A stretch of 64,000 nucleotides of DNA from an uncultured Bacteriovoracaceae bacterium. Lineage in GTDB: Bacteria; Bdellovibrionota; Bacteriovoracia; Bacteriovoracales; Bacteriovoracaceae. Both the position numbers and the translations under genes were made by a program. The DNA lies in the NCBI GenBank assembly GCA_950054155.1, contig CATLOT010000017.1, positions 1 through 64,000 on the forward strand, written 5' to 3'. A model generated the notes under the pieces. The model did no database searches. It was not told where the DNA came from and saw only the letters and a list, made by a program, of their open reading frames with translations. Shown piece by piece: positions 35,423 through 44,028 of this stretch. Numbering within the stretch: position 1 is the first letter of the stretch; every line of letters begins with the position of its first letter.

Positions 35423-35935
35423 ATGAAAACAATCAGAAATATCACACTCCTTTTTGCCTTTCTTAATTGCAGCCATGGTTTAGCTTACGATAGTGTTATA
35501 GTAAGCCAAATTGAAGATAGCTCAGACTTTAAAAGCTTTTATAAAAAAAGATGGAATGAGCTCCATAGTAGTAAAACAAAGTCTCCTTTGGAGCAATGTA
35601 TCCATGATCAATATGAAAGAATAGATCCTAACACTTCTTATGGGCGTCCTCCAAAAAATGAATTTATAGCAGCTCGTTTCAAAGACTATCGCGGTAGGAC
35701 CTATAAAGGCCCCTTCGTTATGACCCCCTTACAAGCCTGCATTAGGTATCACTACCTAAGTGAAAAGTGTAGTGATCACCATGACCAATCAGTCATTTGC
35801 AATGGTGAGGTTTTTACTCATACAGGTCAGGACTCGTACACCCCTAAAAAATCTATTAATACAGGCAACACTCAAAAAGATTATTTACAAGACTCAACAA
35901 TTAACAATGCGGTTTTAAAAGCGTTAGGGCACTAA
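35423..35935 (+). CDS. Small secreted Cys-containing protein, unknown
   Basis: The 170-residue product has a signal peptide (MKTIRNITLLFAFLNCSHGLA) and a mature domain with cysteines in EQCIHDQYE, QACIRYHY, EKCSDHH and VICNGEVF, probably two disulfides, and a polar unstructured tail. No family is recognised. The DNA is AT-richer and its codon use less biased than the core genes nearby. Together with its orphan neighbour and the integrase debris downstream, it forms a small accessory patch. Confidence 0.65.
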   Translation: MKTIRNITLLFAFLNCSHGLAYDSVIVSQIEDSSDFKSFYKKRWNELHSSKTKSPLEQCIHDQYERIDPNTSYGRPPKNEFIAARFKDYRGRTYKGPFVMTPLQACIRYHYLSEKCSDHHDQSVICNGEVFTHTGQDSYTPKKSINTGNTQKDYLQDSTINNAVLKALGH

Positions 35936-35986
35936 TCCATAACGACTTTGATTCACCCCTGATTAATGAAATAGAGAGGAATATCA

Positions 35987-36541
35987 ATGATCTCAAAAAG
36001 AACATTTATAGTATTTTGTACAATTTTTTCATACTTCTCTTTTGCGAATATAGTACAAATTAAGCAGAGTTATAAGGAAAGTCCAATAGAGGCAAGTCTC
36101 AGTCTACAGAAAGAAAAAGATTCTGATGAAAAATTTATTTTGCTTTTTAAAATAGACAACATTATCGGTGAGAGGGCCCACTTTTCCTCCAAGTTCAAAT
36201 TTGGAGAGAAGGATCAGAAAAGGCACTTAGATTATATAAAACAGTTCCAGAATTCAAATAATGGTCTTAATTACCGATTTCTATATTATGAACCAGGTGG
36301 CCTCTATCACTCTAGCAGATATTGGCTAAGCAAATTAAAAAATAAACAGCACAATTTGTTAGGAGACTTTGATCTCGAGAGAATTAGAGGAATTCCAGAT
36401 GGATGTCCCGATGTTACTCAAGATGATGTAAGAAAATGGACGATAAAGTATAAAGAGTGGCTAGACAACTATCCAACCCATCCAAAGGTCAAGAAAGTGA
36501 AGTTAATAATTAAACATTTAAAACCCAGTCAAGGTTGTTAA
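35987..36541 (+). CDS. Small secreted protein, unknown
   Basis: An ATG preceded by GAGAGG opens a signal peptide (MISKRTFIVFCTIFSYFSFA) and a 184-residue basic protein with phrases YRFLYYEPGGLYHSSRYWLS and GIPDGCPDVTQDDVRKW. Two cysteines (GCPD and the last residue) may pair. No domain is recognised. AT-rich like its upstream neighbour, 51 bp away on the same strand; the two are likely co-transcribed and probably acquired. Confidence 0.65.
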   Translation: MISKRTFIVFCTIFSYFSFANIVQIKQSYKESPIEASLSLQKEKDSDEKFILLFKIDNIIGERAHFSSKFKFGEKDQKRHLDYIKQFQNSNNGLNYRFLYYEPGGLYHSSRYWLSKLKNKQHNLLGDFDLERIRGIPDGCPDVTQDDVRKWTIKYKEWLDNYPTHPKVKKVKLIIKHLKPSQGC

Positions 36542-36567
36542 GTTTTGTTTAAAAACACTTGGTCATT

Positions 36568-36597
36568 GAGTTGAGAATTCCTTTAAAATCTCAGCTC
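36568..36597 (+). terminator. Hairpin after the orphan secreted gene
   Basis: GAGTTGAGA pairs with TCTCAGCTC (one G-U) across a 12-base AT-rich loop, 26 bp after the stop at 36541. The location fits transcript-end processing or termination, but no U-tract follows, so intrinsic termination is unproven. Confidence 0.35.
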
Positions 36598-36698
36598 AAA
36601 TGACTGTACAGGCGGGCTCACGAGTATAAATAAGCTACTGGGAATTTTTTCTTACAGAGAAGAGGATTCATTAGCTTTAAATATTGGGACTTGTTTCG

Positions 36699-36815
36699 AA
36701 AACAGGTTTATTGTGCCTTAATGCACTTAGGAAAATATTAGGACATAAGAAAATAAGTACAACACAAGTTTACGCAGACATTTTTGAAACAAAGGGAAAA
36801 GAGTACGTTGACTAA
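36699..36815 (+). pseudogene. Tyrosine recombinase (phage integrase) C-terminal remnant
   Basis: Reading from about 36699 and ending at TAA 36813, the frame contains NALRKILGHKKISTTQVYAD followed by IFETKGKEYVD. This is the integrase box II: the LGH with its catalytic histidine, the STT turn, and the nucleophile Tyr in VYAD. Everything upstream, including the box I arginine, is missing, and no start codon is available. It is thus the last about 35 residues of a lost integrase of a prophage, ICE or genomic island type. It differs clearly in sequence from the intact recombinase at 53.4 kb. Confidence 0.8.
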
Positions 36816-36878
36816 TTGATTTTTTGATTGGGTACCGTAAAAGGGTACCGCGAGAAATTAAAAAGTACGAAAAGCGCA

Positions 36879-36918
36879 GTAATTATCAAAGGTTTCAAAT
36901 ATTACCCCCGATAATTAC
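36879..36918. repeat. Perfect 9-bp inverted repeat, possible attachment-site relic
   Basis: GTAATTATC at 36879-36887 and its exact complement GATAATTAC at 36910-36918 flank a 22-bp spacer. It lies 64 bp after the integrase remnant, where an att core with arm or core-type inverted repeats would be expected. It may equally be a regulatory dyad of the following glycosyltransferase gene, whose ATG is 60 bp downstream. Confidence 0.4.
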
Positions 36919-36978
36919 CATTATATGGGGTAGGCTCAGGGGAGTGCTTTTGCGACCATCTTAGGCTAAAATGGCTAT

Positions 36979-38267
36979 ATGCCGCGAAATCAACCCTTCA
37001 TCTATGGACTCTTCTTTGTCCTTTTAATCTTTCTTTTTGTGATTCACCAAGGATTGATTCTTCCCATTGTAGAATATACCGATGAACTTATCTACTACCG
37101 TGAAGGAATTTCTCTTATTGAATCTCTTAAATATAAGAATACCTTTGGTCATCCACCGCTATTTTCCTTCTTAATAAACCTGAGTCCCTCAGTCCTCTTT
37201 GCAAGATATGGGATGCTCTTTGTAAGTTCATCTTTGCTTCTTTTTTGCTTCTTTTTTGCTTCCATCTAGGTCGAGAAAAACTCACCAATCTTGGCTCATT
37301 ATTATTTGCTTTAAATCTTGGAATTTCTCCCATTTATTTCACTCATAGTGACTTTATGATTCCAAACTTCTTTCTTGCTCTTTTATTTGGTGGTGCGCTT
37401 TGGGCGCTTATCCATGAAAAGCGGCCTCTTCTTTTTACCTTTATAGCGCTTTCACTCCTGACACGTGAGTCAGCACTAGCACTTTTGGTAACCTGCTTTA
37501 TATTGGACTCTAAGCGGCGAAAGTATCTATTCGTTTATGCAGCATATTCAGGGCTTGTTTTGCTTCATTTTATCGCTCTTAAATTCTTCTTTAATCAATG
37601 GACCCTTAATGAGGGGTATCTTAATTATCTCGATCAAACCCATAGCTTTGCTCTTAAAAATACCCTGGTTGATATTCTTTTTTATTGGGGTTCCGCCTTA
37701 CCATTTTGCTTCTGTTTCCTGGCGATCGGGCTCATTGATGCTTACAAGAAGATTTCACCACTGTGGATTTTTCCAGCTCTTCTTGTCGTGATGGCTTCAT
37801 TAGTTTTTGAAAATAATTGGTCACAATTGCCAAGTTTTCTCTACCTAAGCTGGAGAAGTTTTCCTTTTTGGAAACTATGGCTTGGGGTGATCGCAATCGC
37901 TGTCATCATTAAGCCCTTTAATACCCGAGTGAGGGGCTTTTATGGGTTTAAGAGGGAAGAGGCCCTTATTATTAAGTTTGGTCTCCTTCTCAGTCTTCAA
38001 TTTATCACTTTCTTTAGTTTATACGGAGATACTTATATAAGAGATGTCATTGCTTACACACCTTACCTCTTGCTTTCATCTTTCTTTCTTATTAAGCATT
38101 TTTACGGCAAGAACTTTCTCTATCTCATTTTACTCTTTTGTTTAATCTGTAATTCATGGGCCCTCATGTCACCCATTAGTTACGACTATCCGATGAACTT
38201 CTTTTCTCGAACGAAGGTCATACCGACAAGGGCCTATAGTGATTATTCTTTCTACTGGGAAGATTAG
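36979..38267 (+). pseudogene. GT-C membrane glycosyltransferase (PMT_2/ArnT-like), frameshifted
   Basis: The first frame (36979 to the stop at 37267-37269) encodes an N-terminal helix, then EYTDELIYYREG, the acidic DE motif of the first periplasmic loop of GT-C/PMT_2 enzymes, and GHPPLFSFL. The second frame carries the remaining about 335 residues with some eight more transmembrane segments up to 38267. The break lies exactly in an 11-bp tandem duplication; removing one copy fuses the frames seamlessly as SSSLLLFCFHLGREKLTNLG. The intact protein would use a polyprenyl-phosphate sugar. As read, the gene is off, by mutation or by reversible slippage. Confidence 0.8.
37236..37262 (+). repeat. 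11-bp tandem repeat (GCTTCTTTTTT) x2 plus partial, at the frameshift
   Basis: Two perfect copies of GCTTCTTTTTT (37236-37246, 37247-37257) and the first five bases of a third. Eleven is not a multiple of three; with one copy the glycosyltransferase frame is continuous, with two it terminates 10 bases after the repeat. Short tandem copies with T-runs are typical slipped-strand sites, so this may be an on/off switch. Confidence 0.85.
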
Positions 38268-39754
38268 AATTTTCTAAAGGTAAGAAGCTTACCTTCACCC
38301 TTTTTTAGATCGTGCACGCCTAGGAGAGTTTGGGTGAGCACCTCTCCCCTTTTTCTCTCCAAAATAAGCTGGTACTGACCTGGGGGTAAGTTAAGAGAAC
38401 TCATTCGATAATGATGGGGAAGAAGACTCCAGTTCCGAGTATCGGCCCTTTCGCTAGCTTCGATGGCCTTGTTGCTGGCCGCATAAGCAAGCGCTGCTGA
38501 AGCAGTCGCCATAAATTCGGCACCATTTTTCTTGAGCTGGCGATAGGTTGCATAGGCGGCAAGTAAAGCGGCTATATGCTTAGCTGCCACTCTCGCACCA
38601 ATTCCTGCATAAAGCCCAGAGGATTTCTCCTCCATTATCATACTCGCAAGATTGGCCAAGGGATTAACCACAACCATCTTTTCCTTTTTTACGACCTCAT
38701 CTCCCTTTTTAATAATGAGGTTAATATCCTCAACTACGGGATTATAGGAGACCTTTGGGAGTTCAAAATAGATCTTAGGAATGCTACCAGCACTTGCAAA
38801 CATCATGGTGGAGGCGAAACTTAAGAAGTCCTTTTTATTGCTTGCGGGAAAGAGGGCCGCAGGAATGGGAAAATCGACCTTATCGACACTCTTATTGGTA
38901 ATTAAACCCTTCTCAATGATCACCATGAGATTTGAGCGCTTCCCCTTTGAAAGTTCTTTTATGCGGGAATCTAAGAACTTTTCAAATTCCTGAGCATAGG
39001 GCGTCGCCTTAATATAGCTTGTCTTAATTTTTTTAAGGGAGAGTTTTTCAAATTGATTGAGATTCTTTTTAAAGCTGGAATGAAGCTGATTATAGGTTTC
39101 TAAAGTGTTGTAGTTTTTAAGGAGAACTTTCTTTGCTTCTTTGTAAAGATTAAGAGCGATTCTTAGGTCAGCACGAGTTCCAGCATGTTCATGAATAAAA
39201 GCCCCAAATGTCTTGGCCAGTAAGTCGTCTTTATAGGCAACGACTCCCCCACTTGTTGATTTGTAATTATCTAGGAGACTATTCCATTCAAGTAATACGG
39301 CCTTGGCCCCGCTCAAATGAAAGCGCCTTTTCTTCGCCTCAAGATTTAAATCTTGAAAAAGCTGGTAGTGACAAAGAGCTTGATAATAGCGAATCATGGA
39401 ACGCTCGTATTTTTCACCATAATAGTTATCGCTATTGCTATTAGTGACGGCAGCCTTAATTTTCTTTGAGATTGAAACAGTGAAGAGCTTATCACTTAAG
39501 TTCTTCGCTTCATCAAAGGTTTTAAGGGCATTTGAATAATCTGCCCTGAGATACTGGAGAGTCCCCCTTTCAAGAAGCTTGAGAAGAAGACTCTCTTTAT
39601 CATGATAGAAATCCTTGGCCTCAATGAGATCACTCGCCTTTTGATACTCCCCTGCTTGAACAAGATTTCTCAACATCAGAGTTTTCTTGCGGGAAGTACC
39701 AGCACATCCCATGAGCAGAAAAAGACTGAGAAGGAGTGCTCTCTTTAAGGCCAT
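38264..39754 (-). CDS. COG3014-type lipoprotein
   Basis: A lipoprotein signal (MALKRALLLSLFLLMGC, Cys 17) leads a 496-residue protein. The N-terminal half is tetratricopeptide-like (GEYQKASDLIEAKDF, GTLQYLRADYSNALKTFDEA, MIRYYQALCHYQLF). The second half includes PIPAALFPASN and the glycine/alanine-rich helix ARVAAKHIAALLAAYATYRQ that characterises COG3014, with a final Ig-like strand set (LNLPPGQYQLILERKRGEVL). Such proteins accompany LpoB-like and LPP20 lipoproteins in gamma-proteobacteria, the same company as here. Envelope assembly or PBP regulation is the usual proposal; no activity is established. The stop overlaps the glycosyltransferase stop. Confidence 0.8.
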   Translation of the reverse strand: MALKRALLLSLFLLMGCAGTSRKKTLMLRNLVQAGEYQKASDLIEAKDFYHDKESLLLKLLERGTLQYLRADYSNALKTFDEAKNLSDKLFTVSISKKIKAAVTNSNSDNYYGEKYERSMIRYYQALCHYQLFQDLNLEAKKRRFHLSGAKAVLLEWNSLLDNYKSTSGGVVAYKDDLLAKTFGAFIHEHAGTRADLRIALNLYKEAKKVLLKNYNTLETYNQLHSSFKKNLNQFEKLSLKKIKTSYIKATPYAQEFEKFLDSRIKELSKGKRSNLMVIIEKGLITNKSVDKVDFPIPAALFPASNKKDFLSFASTMMFASAGSIPKIYFELPKVSYNPVVEDINLIIKKGDEVVKKEKMVVVNPLANLASMIMEEKSSGLYAGIGARVAAKHIAALLAAYATYRQLKKNGAEFMATASAALAYAASNKAIEASERADTRNWSLLPHHYRMSSLNLPPGQYQLILERKRGEVLTQTLLGVHDLKKGEGKLLTFRKF

Positions 39755-39761
39755 AAGTTAT

Positions 39762-40367
39762 CTACCAGCCTGATGAGCTTTGCTCAGAGTACTTAGAAAC
39801 CTTCACACGAGTTCTAAGGACTTCCTCTGCGCTTTCTAAGTTAGTCATGCGAAGATTGACAGAATATTGCTTAATGGTTTTTCCATCACGACTTCTTGGT
39901 TGCATTCTTACGGCACCAAAAACAAGAAGGTCAGCACCACTTTGCTTTCCAATCATCTTAGCCTGAGAAGGATCAACCATTCCATCATTTTGATACTTAA
40001 TTTCTTTAAGGAGCTTTTCTCTTGCTTCGGCGTCGATAAGAACAAATTCTCCACTGGCACTAAACTCATAGAGAAGCTCGTCATTCATATCACGAATAGG
40101 AAAGTAAGGCTCACTCGTCTCATTTTGAACTTCAGCAATGAAGATTTTCGGACGACGACCATTCTTAGCGAGGTAGCGCTGAAAACCCTTGTGTTTTTCA
40201 ATTTGCTTTAGGGTGTCGCCAATCACTTTCTCGGTATCACGCTGAACCCACTTGTCAGTGATTTCAAGTGCTCTTTCATCACTTTCTTCTGAGTCCACTC
40301 GCTTAGCCTGAAAAGAGCCACAGCCCACTAGGGCGACAAGACTTAATAGTAGTAATGCTTTAGTCAT
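39762..40367 (-). CDS. LpoB-like penicillin-binding-protein activator lipoprotein
   Basis: ATG 40367 follows AAGGAGAAATCT. The product has a lipobox (MTKALLLLSLVALVGC) and about 201 residues of the LpoB fold: KIFIAEVQNETSEPYFPIRD, LLYEFSASGEFVLIDAEARE, QAKMIGKQSGADLLVFGAVR, and a final strand pair VNLRMTNLESAEEVLRTRVK. In E. coli LpoB reaches from the outer membrane to activate PBP1b. The pairing with COG3014 and LPP20 genes fits the conserved cluster of this name. Whether it activates a PBP1b here is inference. Confidence 0.88.
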   Translation of the reverse strand: MTKALLLLSLVALVGCGSFQAKRVDSEESDERALEITDKWVQRDTEKVIGDTLKQIEKHKGFQRYLAKNGRRPKIFIAEVQNETSEPYFPIRDMNDELLYEFSASGEFVLIDAEAREKLLKEIKYQNDGMVDPSQAKMIGKQSGADLLVFGAVRMQPRSRDGKTIKQYSVNLRMTNLESAEEVLRTRVKVSKYSEQSSSGW

Positions 40368-40382
40368 AGATTTCTCCTTCAT

Positions 40383-41315
40383 TTATTCAATATTGAGTTT
40401 GTGGATATTTTTATCAAGATAGAATTCAATACCGTTGATGGCCTTTTCCTGAATTTGTTCAAAGTTTCTTCCCGTCATGGTGGTATTAAACTTAAGAAAG
40501 CCAGTTTCTTTTTGTGCTTTATTTTTAGCTTTTAAAATAAGCTCAAAGCTATGGCGCTCGAATCCATCAACATTAAGATACTCTTTCTTATTACTTAGCT
40601 TTCCCGTAAGAAAGTGAGTCGCAGCAACTGAACTCTTTCCTCCCGTCTTGAGCTTATAACCAAGCCCGCTCAGTTTGGAAGCAATACTGCTGATTAACTC
40701 TTTTGGCATTTGAAGCTGAGAGCCAACTTCAATGGTAATGGTCTTTATGACGCTTTTCTTTTTCTTAAGGTAGCTCTTATAGGAAAAAGGGAGCGCTATT
40801 TTTCGCCCGGTTAAAAAGTGAACGCGATCATAGTAAAGGCTTCTCTCTACTAGCATAGGCCCCATTTTAACGAGGTCGCCCACTGTGGCACTCTTAAAAG
40901 CGACAAGGAGTTCATCATCAAGCTTTTTAATTTTCTCACTAAAGGCCTGACTCATTTTAACTTTATCAAGGGCTGCCAGTGCATAGTACCCAAGTTTAGT
41001 TTCGTGAACTTCTTTGATGAAAACGCCTTCTAGGGTGATATCGGTGAGTTCTTGCGTGCTCTGGGCCATCTCCGTGCCGCTCATTTTATCATTGGCAAAG
41101 ACAAGCTCTGAAAACTCAGACTTAATTTGGGTCTTAAAAACCTTGGCAATAGCATTTCTTGCCTGCGCCTTAGCTTGAGACATTCCGGCCGCTTCCCCAA
41201 CGGCACAAAGCATTTTAGAGCTGCAGTGCTTTTGAGGAGAGTTAACCCATTGGGGGAGTTTATCCTCTCCCCCGTGAGCACTTAAAATAAGACTAAAAAG
41301 GATCTTAGTTAACAT
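40383..41315 (-). CDS. LPP20-family exported protein
   Basis: The probable start (ATG 41315, or 41327) lies within the last codons of the upstream LPP20 gene and gives a short signal peptide (MLTKILFSLILSAHG). The domain is that of LPP20: PQWVNSPQ, CSSKMLCAVGEAAGMSQAKA, QARNAIAKVFKTQIKS, then YYALAALDKVKMSQAF. A further about 150 residues form a second unrecognised alpha/beta domain (ITIEVGSQLQMPKELISSIA). There is no lipobox Cys, unlike its neighbour. Part of the LPP20-LPP20-LpoB-COG3014 operon. Confidence 0.8.
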   Translation of the reverse strand: MLTKILFSLILSAHGGEDKLPQWVNSPQKHCSSKMLCAVGEAAGMSQAKAQARNAIAKVFKTQIKSEFSELVFANDKMSGTEMAQSTQELTDITLEGVFIKEVHETKLGYYALAALDKVKMSQAFSEKIKKLDDELLVAFKSATVGDLVKMGPMLVERSLYYDRVHFLTGRKIALPFSYKSYLKKKKSVIKTITIEVGSQLQMPKELISSIASKLSGLGYKLKTGGKSSVAATHFLTGKLSNKKEYLNVDGFERHSFELILKAKNKAQKETGFLKFNTTMTGRNFEQIQEKAINGIEFYLDKNIHKLNIE

Positions 41316-41955
41316 TGGTGAAAGCATCTTTAGCTTCTTCGATGGCCTTACTCGCCTTGTCTTTGACTTCAGGGTTATCAATATCCCCTAGAAACTTCTT
41401 GCTCGCTCTATCAACAGCTTTATTAAGAATGTCCTTTTTGATTCTCATTAAAGCGAAGGCCTTATAGAGAGTAGCATCCTTGGTTGCCCCCATCTCTTTT
41501 AGGTATCTGCGCTTTTCCCAAAAACTTGTAACTACTTCAGCGCCATGAATAAATGTCTGAGTTTCTTTAGCGAGTTGCTCTTCTTTGTATTCAGTGATCT
41601 CCTCACCTTCACCACCTTGAGTCGCTTCGCCGTATGAGTTCTTGATGAAACTTACGATTTCTTGAGCGATCGAGGCTGTCGCTCTTGCTTTAGCCGACTG
41701 AAGAGCTAGTCTTTTACTTGCGCTCTCTGATTCAGAAATAAAGTAGCGAAAGTCACGAGAAGAGCCCTCTTTATCACCTAGCTTTGGCGTTTGAATCCAT
41801 TCGGGTTGTTTGGCCCTACCAGTGCTTGTTTCTTGTAATTTATAATCAAGCTCAATCTGTCTTAGAGCATCCGGAGTGGGTTCTTCTTTTTTACTGCTTG
41901 ATCCACATGAAACGAGGACAAGGGAAACGGTGATTAATCCAATAATCTTTCTCAT
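41305..41955 (-). CDS. LPP20-family lipoprotein
   Basis: A lipoprotein signal (MRKIIGLITVSLVLVSC, Cys 17) precedes a 216-residue protein with the LPP20 pattern: KQPEWIQTPKL, then a sequence where SESESASKRLALQSAKARAT replaces the usual GxGxGxSxxxAxxxA, IAQEIVSFIKNS, and a mixed core (ATLYKAFALMRIKKDILNKA). It is the first gene of the four-gene envelope-lipoprotein operon and is followed by a second, non-lipidated paralogue, suggesting local duplication. Function of the family is unknown beyond antigenic lipoproteins in Helicobacter. Confidence 0.82.
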   Translation of the reverse strand: MRKIIGLITVSLVLVSCGSSSKKEEPTPDALRQIELDYKLQETSTGRAKQPEWIQTPKLGDKEGSSRDFRYFISESESASKRLALQSAKARATASIAQEIVSFIKNSYGEATQGGEGEEITEYKEEQLAKETQTFIHGAEVVTSFWEKRRYLKEMGATKDATLYKAFALMRIKKDILNKAVDRASKKFLGDIDNPEVKDKASKAIEEAKDAFTNVN

Positions 41956-42118
41956 AATATGACTCCTTTTAAGTCAGCTTGTTCTAAAAGATAAAATTGG
42001 AATAATCTTACTGAGTGAGGTCACTCAAGGCAAATAAAGATTATGGGTGGAATATTTGCCATGCGCAATAAGCGTTTTTTCTTTACCTCAACAATTTTTC
42101 TCTTAAAATAACTCTATT

Positions 42119-42979
42119 ATGTTTACCAAAGATGACCTTGACTCAGCACTTCTCAAGTACCGAAGAGATAATTTTAAGACTCTAGGACTCTACGCGTTTG
42201 TCATTTACATGATTCTATTTCTGGTCGATTACGATTTAGCAAAACGCGATATGTGGCTTTTCTTTACGCTACGTCTGACCTTTATTCTTCCTCTTATATC
42301 TTTAAGTCTTTTTTCAGGCCGTCTAAAAGGTCACCAAATTGATTATGCCATCATGATAAGTTTTATCAGTGTATGTACTGGTGTTAGCCTTATTAGTTAC
42401 CAGCTTGGAGGTCTTACGAGTGACTATTACTTTGGCCTCATCATTGTGAGTTTCGTTCAGTTTGCCTTCACCCCTCTCTCCCTTCGCCAGACGATATTTC
42501 TTGATATTTTTAATGGAGTTGTCTTTTTTATCGTCAATATTTATAGCTTTGATTTTCCCTATGAGGTGATACTCAAGCAGTTATCAAACTTTTTATGCTT
42601 CACCGTTTTAAAGTTTATTGTTGTGAACAGATCCTATAAGCTCCTCAAGGACGCTCTTACCAAAACAGCGCTTGAGGAAGAGCTTAAGGGACAAGGAAAG
42701 ATTCGGCGGGTGCTAGGAGAGTTGTGCCATCTTTTTAATAATCCTCTCTTTATAAGCATGAGTATTCTTAAGAACATAAAGAAACAAAATACTACTGATA
42801 GCGATCTTCAAAGAAGCCTTAATAAGGCACTCGAGGCCAATAAGCGTATGGAAGGTGTCCTAAAAAATATGCTTGAAGTTCAAGAGATTCCATTTGAAAA
42901 ACTCTCGCCAGACTTTCTTAAAGAGCTTGGAATTGAGCGGACAATAACCGACAAGACCACTTTGCCACCACCTCAGTAA
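42119..42979 (+). CDS. Membrane sensor with histidine-kinase DHp-like helix pair but no ATPase domain
   Basis: The 286-residue product has about six transmembrane segments (20-185) with no large loop, then a cytoplasmic coiled coil and an H-box-like sequence GELCHLFNNPLFISMSILKN (His204, with the N-N-P-L of HisKA). The second helix NKALEANKRMEGVLKNMLEV follows, and then only a short polar tail. The N, G1, F and G2 boxes of the HATPase are entirely absent, and the gene ends cleanly. It may be phosphorylated in trans, dimerise with a kinase, or be a remnant. No response regulator is adjacent. Confidence 0.75.
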   Translation: MFTKDDLDSALLKYRRDNFKTLGLYAFVIYMILFLVDYDLAKRDMWLFFTLRLTFILPLISLSLFSGRLKGHQIDYAIMISFISVCTGVSLISYQLGGLTSDYYFGLIIVSFVQFAFTPLSLRQTIFLDIFNGVVFFIVNIYSFDFPYEVILKQLSNFLCFTVLKFIVVNRSYKLLKDALTKTALEEELKGQGKIRRVLGELCHLFNNPLFISMSILKNIKKQNTTDSDLQRSLNKALEANKRMEGVLKNMLEVQEIPFEKLSPDFLKELGIERTITDKTTLPPPQ

Positions 42980-42992
42980 GAAAATTCTTATT

Positions 42993-43055
42993 TTTTTTTG
43001 CATCTAAACGAGAAATTAAGGGGTTAAATCCTTACCCTTTTTTATGGTGTCAGCA
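42993..43055 (+). other. Short intergenic stretch with weak stem-loop
   Basis: TAAGG and CCTTA (or AAGGG and CCCTT) can pair across an 8-9-base loop near 43018-43042, followed by TTTTTT. This is compatible with a weak intrinsic terminator after the sensor gene. Confidence 0.35.
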
Positions 43056-43110
43056 TGCCATAGAATTTTAAGGCATAATAAAAGAGAAGGAAATCACAGG
43101 AGGTGAAACC

Positions 43111-43362
43111 TTGAAAACAACAATTCTACTTATCACATTACTATGGACGGCCCTTTCTTTTGCTCATGAAGTTCCAGAAAGTATTAATTTCCAAGCAACT
43201 GAAGACCGCATTCAAACACTCGTTTCTCAATCTAAAATGGTGAGAGAATCAGCTTCCCCGCAAAGGCAAATAGCCTCTTTCACAGAAAACCTTAAAGAAT
43301 TTGATGCTCTCATGGCAGATGACTCTAACGTCAACTACCTTGAGTTAGCTTCACAGTACTAA
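43111..43362 (+). CDS. Small secreted protein with TTG start
   Basis: A near-perfect AGGAGG ribosome site stands 7 bp before TTG 43111, which fixes the start despite the rare codon. The 83-residue product has a signal peptide (MKTTILLITLLWTALSFA) and a mature helical, polar domain of about 65 residues with no cysteines. No family is recognised. It is monocistronic, facing a convergent gene 3 bp away. Confidence 0.7.
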   Translation: MKTTILLITLLWTALSFAHEVPESINFQATEDRIQTLVSQSKMVRESASPQRQIASFTENLKEFDALMADDSNVNYLELASQY

Positions 43363-43365
43363 AGA

Positions 43366-44019
43366 TTACTTACCTTCTGGCAGTCGAGTAATCGGAGGAA
43401 CATCGTCAGAGAGAATCATGACGCCTTTTCTTCGTATTGCTCGCGCCAGTCGGTCTAAAACAAAAGCCCCTTCAAAGCCAATCGTCTGAAAGAGAGTTAA
43501 ACAAGCTCTTTGAAAATAAAAGCTTTTAACCTCACTCCCCGTTAAGCTTTTAAGAAATCCCTTTTCTTGAAGATAAAGGGTCACGGCAATACAACGTCCA
43601 ACACTTTCCACAAAGTGAATAATGAGAGGACCACCTTTCCCTTTTTTAAGAAATTCCACACAGCAAAAGTCAGCCTGTTGCCACTCATTGATTTTGATGT
43701 GCTTGAATAAGTCTTTTCTTAATTGTGAGCAGTTTTCCCACTTTATAACCTCGCTAGGAATATCCGTAGTTTCTGGGGTGAGTTGAAACTTTCTAATTTT
43801 TGTCATGGGCTCAAAGTCCCATTCCATAATAGGAATCCCTCTGTTACGCCACCTTAAAGCCCATATATCAAAGACGAGAGCGAGGGGAAGAATAGCAATT
43901 TCAAAAAGTATTAACCCTACAGACACAACGAGGGAGCGACCAAAAGTAAGGAGTGCATATCCAGGAGTTCTCATCAAATTAATAAGGATTGCATGAGCAA
44001 CATGAACAAAGAAGTGCAC
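43366..44019 (-). CDS. Membrane-anchored protein, unknown
   Basis: The 217-residue product has N-terminal hydrophobic segments (VHVAHAILINLM, ALLTFGRSLVVSVGLILFEI, AILPLALVFDIW) and a soluble C-terminal domain beginning with RNRGIPIMEWDFEPM. A Cys pair (DFCCVEFLKK) and a helix LTLFQTIGFEGAFVLDRLAR follow. No family is recognised. It lies 9 bp downstream of asd and is probably its operon partner, but nothing in it suggests amino-acid metabolism. Confidence 0.7.
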   Translation of the reverse strand: MHFFVHVAHAILINLMRTPGYALLTFGRSLVVSVGLILFEIAILPLALVFDIWALRWRNRGIPIMEWDFEPMTKIRKFQLTPETTDIPSEVIKWENCSQLRKDLFKHIKINEWQQADFCCVEFLKKGKGGPLIIHFVESVGRCIAVTLYLQEKGFLKSLTGSEVKSFYFQRACLTLFQTIGFEGAFVLDRLARAIRRKGVMILSDDVPPITRLPEGK

Positions 44020-44028
44020 TACACTCTC

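Larger units (their letters stand above)
36598..36978. other. Gene-poor accessory scar with recombinase debris
   Basis: No complete gene is visible. One frame of about 46 codons without a start codon (36583-36723, containing GGLTSINKLLGIFSYREEDS) looks like decayed coding sequence. It is followed by a tyrosine-recombinase C-terminal remnant. Then come the octamer GGGTACCG repeated directly 5 bases apart (36832-36852) and a perfect 9-bp inverted repeat. The order, remnant then repeats beside orphan genes, suggests the edge of an excised or decayed integrative element. Confidence 0.45.
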
